This document shows, one piece after another, positions 1 through 5,294 of a DNA stretch of 5,294 nucleotides. The stretch's first letter is position 1. Each line of letters opens with the position of its first letter. Source of the stretch: a bacterium (GTDB lineage Bacteria; UBA3054); assembly GCA_017538635.1 (NCBI GenBank), contig JAFYIM010000070.1, positions 1-5,294 of the forward strand, written 5' to 3'. The notes beneath the pieces are model-generated. The model was not told where the DNA came from. It saw only the letters and a program-made list of their open reading frames with translations, and made no database searches. The translations under genes and the position numbers were made by a program.

Positions 1-30
1 ATGGCGGTAGTGGTGCATTTCACCAGTATT

Positions 31-35
31 AGGAG
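31..35 (+). promoter_or_regulatory. Ribosome binding site of the small secreted protein gene
   Basis: AGGAG lies 7 nt before the ATG at position 43, which is near-ideal Shine-Dalgarno sequence and spacing. It fixes the start of the small secreted protein. Only 42 bases of upstream sequence are in the window, so no promoter can be judged. Confidence 0.85.
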
Positions 36-42
36 TTAAACC

Positions 43-549
43 ATGAAAAAGTTTTTTGCCATTCTTGTCATATTCAGCGTTAGTCTCGTAATCGCTGATG
101 ACATTCAAACCTCCAAAGGCAAATCAACAGTTAGCAGCCAGTCCACCGTCCAGAAAATATTCAACCAGATTGATACGATCAAGGAGGTTGTGAACAACCC
201 CAGCTCCTCGATTTTTAAAATCTTCCAGAAAGCCGTCTCCTCTTTGCAGAGTGGCGACTACACTTATACCGGCAAATATACTGACGACGACGATGAAGTG
301 ATGAAGCTGACTGTCAAAGTCAGCATCGGCAAAAACGGCGAAGCCAAATTCGCCTTAACGAAAACCGACGAAGACGACGACAGCGAAACCGAATATTACA
401 AAGGCACGGTGCAAGGCAACAGTTTCACCGCCAGCGATACTGATTTCGATTCTGACGTCATCAAAGGAACTATCACGTCCAAGAAATTAAAAGGCGTTTT
501 TCTTAGCGACGGTGAAGATCAGGAAGGCTCTTTCGAGGCCACAAGATAA
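43..549 (+). CDS. Small secreted acidic beta-rich protein, function unknown
   Basis: I do not recognise this 168-residue protein. The N-terminus is a typical Sec signal peptide: Met-Lys-Lys, a hydrophobic core over residues 4-17, and a V-I-A/D site that should be cut after Ala18. The cleavage site carries no lipobox Cys, so the product is probably soluble in the periplasm or outside the cell. Residues 20-70 are Ser/Thr/Gln-rich and partly helical in character. Residues 72-168 look like a compact beta-sheet module: short alternating strands, Gly turns, and a closing pattern of KGT, then KGVF, then EGSFEATR, which resembles the ends of small bacterial beta-barrel or lipocalin-like domains. Two acidic runs, residues 81-85 and 109-117, sit between predicted strands and could bind cations; that is inference. 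There is no Cys in the protein. The start is supported by AGGAG 7 nt upstream. The gene converges on the kinase gene with a 12 nt gap. It is a real gene by start signal and signal peptide, but its role is open. Confidence 0.85.
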   Translation: MKKFFAILVIFSVSLVIADDIQTSKGKSTVSSQSTVQKIFNQIDTIKEVVNNPSSSIFKIFQKAVSSLQSGDYTYTGKYTDDDDEVMKLTVKVSIGKNGEAKFALTKTDEDDDSETEYYKGTVQGNSFTASDTDFDSDVIKGTITSKKLKGVFLSDGEDQEGSFEATR

Positions 550-561
550 TATTCGTTCTTT
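550..561. other. 12-nt convergent intergenic gap
   Basis: The TAA of the plus-strand secreted protein gene (547-549) and the TAG of the minus-strand kinase gene (562-564) are only 12 A/T-rich bases apart. No GC-rich hairpin followed by a T-run is visible in the gap or just around it. Transcripts from the two sides would therefore end by another mechanism or overlap at their 3' ends. Confidence 0.7.
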
Positions 562-2019
562 CTAATAATTGAGGCCCTTGACCGCAGGATAAAGCTTGCG
601 GAAAAAAGCGTACCCACGGTCGTATTTTTCCATAAGCTCTTTGCTAGGGACAAGGGTCTCTTTTATTTTGACGATCTCTTTTGCGGCGGAAGCGAGGTCT
701 TTGTATTTGCCGCAAGCTGCGGCGGCAAGGATCGCGGCGCCCAAACCCGGGCCCTCCTCGCTTTCCGGGATCTCAAGCTCCAGTTTCAAAACGTTGGCGA
801 GGATCGCGCGCCACAAGGAACTCTTGGCTCCCCCGCCGCAGAGCGTGGCTTTTTCAATTCCGAGGCCCATTTCTCTGGCAACTTCCAGAGAATCCCTAAG
901 TCCGTAGGCTACGCCTTCCAGAACGCTCTGGTACATTTCGCTTCTTGTTGTGCCAAGGCTCATGCCATAGAACATGGCCCGGACTAATGGATCGTTGTGA
1001 GGGCTGCGTTCCCCCATGAGATACGGCAGGAAGAAAACCTTGTTCTCGCCTAAATGCTTTATTTCCGCCTGCTCTTTGGCGTAGTCCTTTTCTTTAAGGA
1101 TCTCGTCCATGAACCATTTGTTGCAGCTGGCGGCGCTCAGCATGCAGCCCATCAAATGGAACTTGCCGTCCGCGTGGGCGAAGGCGTGCAGGCTGTTCTT
1201 TTCATCCACCAAAAATTTGTCGCTGGTTATGAAGATCGTGCCGGAAGTGCCTATCGAGATGTTGCACCTGGCGTTCCCAATGGCGCCGGTCCCTACGGCG
1301 GCCGCGGCGTTGTCGCCGGCGCCCGCAGCGATGATTGCTTCGCCTTTTATGCCAAGCTCTGCCTTGATCTCTTTTGAGAGCTTACCCACCGCCTCATAGC
1401 TTTCGTGGAGCGTCGGCAGTTGTTCGGATTTGACGCCGCAGATATCAAGCATTTCCCCCGACCACTTTTTGTTTTTGACATCCAATAAGAGCATGCCGGA
1501 AGCGTCGGAATAATCGGTGGTGAAAACGCCTGTCAGTTTGTAAACAAGATAATCCTTGGGCAGCATTATCTTTCTGATCTTTTGGAAATTCTCCGGTTCG
1601 TTGTTTCTGACCCAGAGAATTTTGGGTGCGGTGAAGCCCGCGAAAGCAATGTTGCCGGTGCAGACGGAAAGTTTTTCCTTACCTATAACGCTATTGAGAT
1701 ATTCCGTTTCAGATGCTGTGCGGCCGTCGTTCCAAAGGATAGCGGGACGAATGACTTCGTCATGCTCGTCAAGGATGACGAGCCCGTGCATTTGCCCGGC
1801 GACCGCGACAGCGTCCACAGGAGGGTCATTATGGGCCCTCAGAAGCTTAATTAGCCCTGTTTTGGTTTGGCTAAGCCAAAGATCAGGGTCCTGCTCCGAC
1901 CAGCCCTCATTTGGGAAAATCAGCGGGTATTCTTCGCTTTGCGTCCCGACGATACGGCCCGCTTCGTCCATAAGGAGAAGCTTGACTGCGGAAGTGCCTA
2001 AATCTATGCCGACGAACAT
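562..2019 (-). CDS. xylB: Xylulokinase-type FGGY carbohydrate kinase
   Basis: This is a 485-residue FGGY-family sugar kinase. From memory it aligns along its whole length with E. coli XylB (484 residues), so it is complete. XylB transfers phosphate from ATP to D-xylulose in the cytoplasm, giving xylulose 5-phosphate for the pentose phosphate pathway. The N-terminal FGGY domain (about residues 1-245) opens with the phosphate-binding segment GIDLGTS (residues 4-10, with Asp6). It continues with SEQDP (41-45), the substrate-side GQMHG (75-79), WNDGR (96-100), FTAPK (129-133), LPKDYL (153-158) and GAGDNAA (233-239), whose Asp236 matches the catalytic base. The C-terminal domain carries SIGTSG (255-260), the FLPYLMGERSP region (330-340) and the nucleotide-binding GGGAKS (395-400). 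The start follows the isomerase stop by 9 nt and has only a weak AAGA-like Shine-Dalgarno, so translational coupling to the isomerase is likely. The family call is firm. True substrate is less sure: related FGGY kinases accept ribulose or other ketoses, and the neighbouring isomerase is not XylA. Confidence 0.93.
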   Translation of the reverse strand: MFVGIDLGTSAVKLLLMDEAGRIVGTQSEEYPLIFPNEGWSEQDPDLWLSQTKTGLIKLLRAHNDPPVDAVAVAGQMHGLVILDEHDEVIRPAILWNDGRTASETEYLNSVIGKEKLSVCTGNIAFAGFTAPKILWVRNNEPENFQKIRKIMLPKDYLVYKLTGVFTTDYSDASGMLLLDVKNKKWSGEMLDICGVKSEQLPTLHESYEAVGKLSKEIKAELGIKGEAIIAAGAGDNAAAAVGTGAIGNARCNISIGTSGTIFITSDKFLVDEKNSLHAFAHADGKFHLMGCMLSAASCNKWFMDEILKEKDYAKEQAEIKHLGENKVFFLPYLMGERSPHNDPLVRAMFYGMSLGTTRSEMYQSVLEGVAYGLRDSLEVAREMGLGIEKATLCGGGAKSSLWRAILANVLKLELEIPESEEGPGLGAAILAAAACGKYKDLASAAKEIVKIKETLVPSKELMEKYDRGYAFFRKLYPAVKGLNY

Positions 2020-2028
2020 TGGATTTTC

Positions 2029-3513
2029 TTAGAAGGGATTCTCCGTGGGATAGCGGTCGCCCTTCCCGCGGTTGAAGTAGATCTCCTCCGGTTCGACGCC
2101 GAGAAGCTTGAAGACTTCGTAGAGCGCTTTGCCGTTGTGAGAGAAAGTGACGGCGGTATGGTGCGGGAAATTCTTAGTTAAGAGCACGTGGCGGTAGAAG
2201 CGGCCCATCTCCGGAACAGCTATGACGCCGATGGCGCCGAAGGAGCGCGTTCTAACGTTCAGTATCTCGCCCTGCGCGACGTAGGCTCTGAGCTTGGCGT
2301 CCGCGGTGCTCTGCAGTCTGAAGATGGTGGCCTGCCCCGGCGCGAGGTCGCCTTCCAGGGTGCCGTTGGTGACTTCAGGAGGCAGGCTTCTCGCCATGAT
2401 CTTCTGGTTCCTCATCTCGCAGAAAGCGAGTTTCGTTGACGCGGTGTTGCCGCAGTGGAAGCCCATGAAGAGATCGCTTTGCTGGTAGGGATATTTCCCC
2501 TTGATCTCTTCAAGGAACATGTCGGTTGGAACGGTGTTGTTGATGTCGAGCAACGTGACGGTGTCGCGGCTTACCACTGTTCCAAGATATTCGCTCAGGG
2601 CGCCGTAGATATCGACTTCGCAGGCGGCGGGAATTCCCATCTGCGCCAGGCGGCTGTTAACGTAGCACGGCACGAAGCCGAACTGAGTCTGAAAGGCCGG
2701 CCAGCATTTGCCGGCCACAACCGTGTATTTGCGCATGCCCTTGTGCGCTTCCAGCCAGTCAAGTAGCGTCAGTTCGTACTGCGCAAGTTGGCCTAAGACT
2801 TCAGGCTTTTTGTTGCCGCCTCCAAGTTCCTTGGCCATTTCTTCGGCGACAACAGGGATCCTTTTGTCGCCTGCATGCTTTTTATAGGCTTCGAAAAGAT
2901 CGAGTTCGGAATTTTCCTCCAGTTCCACGCCCAGATCGTAGAGGCGTTTAATTGGCGCGTTGCAGGCCAGGAAATCCTGAGGTCTGGGACCGAAAGAGAT
3001 GATCTTCAGATTTTGGAGGGCAATAAGCGCGTTGGCGATCGTTTGAAATTCGCTGATCATTTCAGCGCAATCTTTGGCATCGCCTACGGGATATTCCGGA
3101 ATGTAAGCTTTGAGATTCCGGAGAGCGAGATTGTAGCTGGCGTTCAGCATGCCGCAATAGGCGTCGCCCCTGTCGTCCAGGAGTTTCTCTTTGCCTTCCT
3201 CCGCCGCGCCAATCAGCATGGAAGGTCCCTTAAAATATTTCACAAGGAGCGTTTCGGATGTCTCCGGGCCGAAGTTGCCAAGGAAAACCACGAGCGCCTC
3301 CGCCTGGTTTTTCTTGAGATCATCGAGCGCCGCTTTGGCGTCCAGCTCGTTTTCAACAATGATTGGACATTCGTAGATCTTGCCGTATTTCTCTTCGTAC
3401 GCTTTTACTATCTTTGTTCTTCTGCTTTCCGAAAGGCTTTTGGGAAAGCAGTCCCTGGAAACGGCCACGATGCCTAATTTGGCGCTGGGAATGTTGTCAT
3501 ATAAGTTGCGCAT
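2029..3513 (-). CDS. L-fucose/L-arabinose isomerase-family sugar isomerase
   Basis: This 494-residue cytoplasmic protein belongs to the L-fucose/L-arabinose isomerase superfamily (COG2407-like), metal-dependent enzymes that interconvert aldoses and ketoses. The N-terminal half (about residues 10-175) has the alternating strand-helix pattern of the family's first two alpha/beta domains, including VVFLGNFG (75-82). The catalytic half has KCWPAFQ (269-275), then ACEVDIYGALS (297-307), then LLDINN (321-326). Glu299 and Asp323 are 24 residues apart, the same spacing as the E. coli FucI metal ligands Glu337 and Asp361. HHT (451-453) is the likely counterpart of FucI His528, and FHCGN (352-356) is a further family motif. 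The protein is shorter than E. coli FucI (591 residues), as is usual for this broader group. GGGGA lies 7 nt before the ATG as ribosome binding site. The xylulokinase-type gene starts 9 nt after the stop, so the two very probably form an operon. L-fucose, D-arabinose, L-arabinose or D-xylose could be the substrate; sequence alone does not decide. Confidence 0.88.
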   Translation of the reverse strand: MRNLYDNIPSAKLGIVAVSRDCFPKSLSESRRTKIVKAYEEKYGKIYECPIIVENELDAKAALDDLKKNQAEALVVFLGNFGPETSETLLVKYFKGPSMLIGAAEEGKEKLLDDRGDAYCGMLNASYNLALRNLKAYIPEYPVGDAKDCAEMISEFQTIANALIALQNLKIISFGPRPQDFLACNAPIKRLYDLGVELEENSELDLFEAYKKHAGDKRIPVVAEEMAKELGGGNKKPEVLGQLAQYELTLLDWLEAHKGMRKYTVVAGKCWPAFQTQFGFVPCYVNSRLAQMGIPAACEVDIYGALSEYLGTVVSRDTVTLLDINNTVPTDMFLEEIKGKYPYQQSDLFMGFHCGNTASTKLAFCEMRNQKIMARSLPPEVTNGTLEGDLAPGQATIFRLQSTADAKLRAYVAQGEILNVRTRSFGAIGVIAVPEMGRFYRHVLLTKNFPHHTAVTFSHNGKALYEVFKLLGVEPEEIYFNRGKGDRYPTENPF

Positions 3514-3520
3514 TGGTTTT

Positions 3521-3525
3521 TCCCC
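3521..3525 (-). promoter_or_regulatory. Ribosome binding site of the isomerase gene
   Basis: On the minus strand GGGGA precedes the isomerase ATG (3511-3513) by 7 nt. It sits directly after the T-run of the upstream terminator. An ATG at 3525-3527 overlaps this site but is out of frame with the isomerase, so the start at 3513 is preferred. Confidence 0.65.
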
Positions 3526-3527
3526 AT

Positions 3528-3558
3528 AAAAAAAAGAGCCGGAATAAACCGGCTCTTT
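3528..3558 (-). terminator. Intrinsic terminator after the GspK-like gene
   Basis: A perfect 10-bp inverted repeat (3533-3542 against 3549-3558, sequence AAAGAGCCGG on the minus strand) encloses a 6-nt A/T loop. On the minus strand it runs into eight consecutive T, three of them in the stem. This is a textbook Rho-independent terminator 13 nt past the stop codon of the GspK-like gene. The plus-strand side is also followed by a T-rich stretch (to 3573), so the hairpin could act in both directions, although no plus-strand gene leads into it. It ends only 14 nt before the isomerase start codon. Confidence 0.9.
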
Positions 3559-3571
3559 CTGTTTTAATTTT

Positions 3572-5294
3572 TTACTGCTGCTTGGAGAGGAAGCGGAAGC
3601 TGGATTCGCCTATCTCGCCGTCCATCAGCGCCTGGCGGTCAACGATGACGTCCTGGGAAGTGTAGGACGTGACGTAATCGCCCTTATCTTCGTCGTACTC
3701 GCCGTCGCGGTTGACGTCATTCAAAGACTCGGCCAGGATGCGGACCCTGAACTGGTCGCTTCTGGTAGTGATCAGCGCGCAGAGATGACTGTAGCGCTCT
3801 ACCGTCATGCCTCTGACGGAGAGAATGTCGGTGATGTTCTTATAGGGCTTGAGTTCGGCTTTGCCGTTCTGGGCTACGCCGCGATAAATGTCCTCGGCAA
3901 GCTTTGAGCTGACGCCGGGAAGGGACGCCAAGACTCTCGGCGGAGCGGTATTGATGTTGATCTGCCCCTGGGTGGAGCAGGGCGTCAAGTAAGCGTAATC
4001 GAACCAGGCGAAGCCGGAGCAGTCGGCGTCGTGCAAACCGGAGGGTGTCAATCTAACCTTGATGCCGCCCTTGCTGGAAACGTGTTCGGGGCCTATCATG
4101 CCGCAGAAGAAGCCGTCAGACTTATTGCACTGCAGATGTCTGGGAACGCTGATCTGATACGGGTCGTTGATGTCTTTTTCCGAAACGGAAGTCTTCGGGA
4201 ATTCTTCGTATTCGCCCTTGTCGTAATTGTAAACTTCGACTTTGATAGTCGCGTTGTGGTTCTCTTCGAGGAATTCTGTCGTCTTGATGGAATCGTTCAG
4301 ACCGAAGATGTATAGGCCGTAGGGCTGCTTGGTGAGGCCTTTCTCGACCCATTCCCATTCGCCCTTCTCCTGAGGCTGCCTGGTGTAGAACATGGCGGAC
4401 CCGTATCCGGGGCCGACACTGAACTTGTCGCCTTTGGAGGTATGCAACGTTTCCTGGGCGCCGACAGAATAGCCGTCGGGCGTGATCGAAGTAGCCGTGC
4501 TGCTCTTGATAACGAAGACCTGGTCTTTCTGTTTGCCGCTGCTGATCCTGAGTTTCTGGCCTTCCCAAATGCCGGGCTCCCAGTTGACTTCCTGGGCCTG
4601 AAGTTTGCCGGTATCGGATTTGGCGACCGTACCGAAGGCCGGGCGCCAGCCGCCAAGGTGCGCTCCCTCTTCCTCCGCGTCCATCCTGACGCCGTAGGTC
4701 GTGAAGCTCTTGGCGATGGCCTGCATGTAACGGTTCGCCTCCTGAGTCTTGTTGCCCGTGCCGATGTTTTCCCAGTCGCCACTTCGCCTGACTTTCCTTA
4801 ATTCGCCGACCGTGGCGTAAGGAGAGTTCTTGACATAAGCCCTGCTTTCGGCCCTGGACCGCGCGTTGTGGTTCTCGGCTTCCCTTAAGGTGCCGCCGAT
4901 GGTGGGCTTCGTGGTCTTCACCCAGGTGTAGTGCGTCGGGTCGTCTTTCTGCGTTGAATATGTCAACTCGTTAGGTTTCAAAGTTCCGTATTCGACGGTA
5001 CGGGCCGCGATCTGGCCGTACTCGTTCTTCATGGTCATGGAGAGGAAGCCGCCTTCTCTCGGAATGCCTAAGAACATGGCGTCGTCGCCGCTCCTGGCGC
5101 CGTCCACGGTCCAGCTGATGCCGGGCTGTGCCTGGATCCAGTTGCTGCCGCTGTAATGCACTGATTTTCTGATGCCGGTCACGCCGTTGCGGCCCGATTC
5201 GCTCCTGGGGCTGTGGATCTCGATGATCTCATACTTCATCTGATCGTGCTTCCAGTTCGCGCCGGAGAGCCAGAGCTTGTCGCCGCTGACACGG
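3572..5294 (-). CDS. GspK-like helix-hairpin-helix protein, 5' end cut by window edge
   Basis: The reading frame stays open from the last ATG-led stretch (Met at 5239) to the right edge, adding 18 codons with no stop, so the gene almost surely starts outside the window. Residue numbers here count from Met-5239. The C-terminal part is the recognisable piece: INTAPPRVLASLPGV (429-443) and a second helix-hairpin-helix around DILSVRGMT (471-479), followed by a beta strand at 494-502. This is the layout at the end of GspK, the minor pseudopilin that caps the type II secretion pseudopilus. NSPYATVGELRKV (138-150) resembles the segment before the inserted domain of GspK-type proteins. Other parts are unusual: a lamin-tail-like region up to about residue 127, a Gly-rich module at about 219-276, four paired Cys (371, 379, 407, 421) that could form disulfides outside the cytoplasm, and a D-x-N-x-D-G loop at 508-513. 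The pseudopilin signal and N-terminal helix expected of GspK are not in the window, so the assignment rests on the C-terminus. A terminator follows the stop. Confidence 0.8.
   Translation of the reverse strand, partial: RVSGDKLWLSGANWKHDQMKYEIIEIHSPRSESGRNGVTGIRKSVHYSGSNWIQAQPGISWTVDGARSGDDAMFLGIPREGGFLSMTMKNEYGQIAARTVEYGTLKPNELTYSTQKDDPTHYTWVKTTKPTIGGTLREAENHNARSRAESRAYVKNSPYATVGELRKVRRSGDWENIGTGNKTQEANRYMQAIAKSFTTYGVRMDAEEEGAHLGGWRPAFGTVAKSDTGKLQAQEVNWEPGIWEGQKLRISSGKQKDQVFVIKSSTATSITPDGYSVGAQETLHTSKGDKFSVGPGYGSAMFYTRQPQEKGEWEWVEKGLTKQPYGLYIFGLNDSIKTTEFLEENHNATIKVEVYNYDKGEYEEFPKTSVSEKDINDPYQISVPRHLQCNKSDGFFCGMIGPEHVSSKGGIKVRLTPSGLHDADCSGFAWFDYAYLTPCSTQGQININTAPPRVLASLPGVSSKLAEDIYRGVAQNGKAELKPYKNITDILSVRGMTVERYSHLCALITTRSDQFRVRILAESLNDVNRDGEYDEDKGDYVTSYTSQDVIVDRQALMDGEIGESSFRFLSKQQ

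Noticed and set aside
11..25. Small inverted repeat TGGTG/CACCA before the first gene
   Set aside because: Five base pairs around a 5-nt loop with no further extension is too weak to call an operator or structure.
1..39. Possible tail of an upstream plus-strand gene ending at TAA 37-39 or at TAG 30-32
   Set aside because: Two plus frames are open from the left edge (ending at 30-32 and 37-39), with at most 12 codons each. Nothing tells which, if either, is coding.
2875..3477. Open plus-strand frame of 200 codons opposite the isomerase gene
   Set aside because: It lies wholly antisense to a gene with clear family motifs and catalytic residues, has no matching ribosome binding site that I can see, and its protein sequence shows no recognisable domain.
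4122..4782. Alternative minus-strand frames inside the GspK-like gene (148 and 161 codons)
   Set aside because: Their Arg/Pro/Ser- or Arg/Gln-rich low-complexity products are typical of out-of-frame reading of a GC-rich gene, and they overlap the coding frame that carries the helix-hairpin-helix motifs.
5237..5253. True start of the GspK-like gene at Met-5239 with GGAAG upstream
   Set aside because: The frame stays open to the window edge, the upstream residues look like normal protein and fit the lamin-tail-like strand order, and the spacer of 9 nt with coding-compatible sequence can arise by chance.
5125..5269. Repeat of an S-G-[AS]-N-W motif 38 residues apart in the GspK-like protein
   Set aside because: Only five residues match and the flanks do not align, so a tandem repeat is not supported.

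Overview
The window looks like a piece of a moderate-GC (by eye) Gram-negative-type bacterial chromosome. It holds four protein genes and nothing that marks a mobile element, CRISPR array or RNA gene. The Gram-negative reading rests on a protein with the paired helix-hairpin-helix end of GspK, the minor pseudopilin of type II secretion, together with a small secreted protein. The large insertions in the GspK-like protein suggest a phylum away from Proteobacteria, perhaps in the PVC or Elusimicrobia direction, but this is a weak guess and nothing here fixes the taxonomy.

Layout from left to right. A plus-strand gene (43-549) encodes a small secreted, Asp/Glu-rich, probably beta-sheet protein of unknown function with a clear ribosome binding site. 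Only 12 bases later it meets the end of a minus-strand pair read from right to left: an L-fucose/L-arabinose isomerase-family protein (3513 to 2029), then a xylulokinase-type FGGY sugar kinase (2019 to 562), 9 nt apart. Upstream of these on the same strand lies the end of a gene entering from the right edge (5294 to 3572), which encodes the GspK-like protein. A strong intrinsic terminator (3528-3558) separates that gene from the sugar genes.

The isomerase and kinase make a natural two-step route: an aldose is converted to a ketose, which is phosphorylated for entry into the pentose phosphate pathway. No xylose isomerase (XylA), sugar transporter or regulator is present, so the sugar is unknown. 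The GspK-like protein and the small secreted protein have no visible functional link to sugar use.

No clearly new system was found. The points most worth checking are the multi-domain architecture of the GspK-like protein (a lamin-tail-like region, a Gly-rich module, the helix-hairpin-helix pair and a calcium-loop-like segment), the pairing of a FucI-type isomerase with a XylB-type kinase, and the terminator placed 14 nt before the isomerase start codon.
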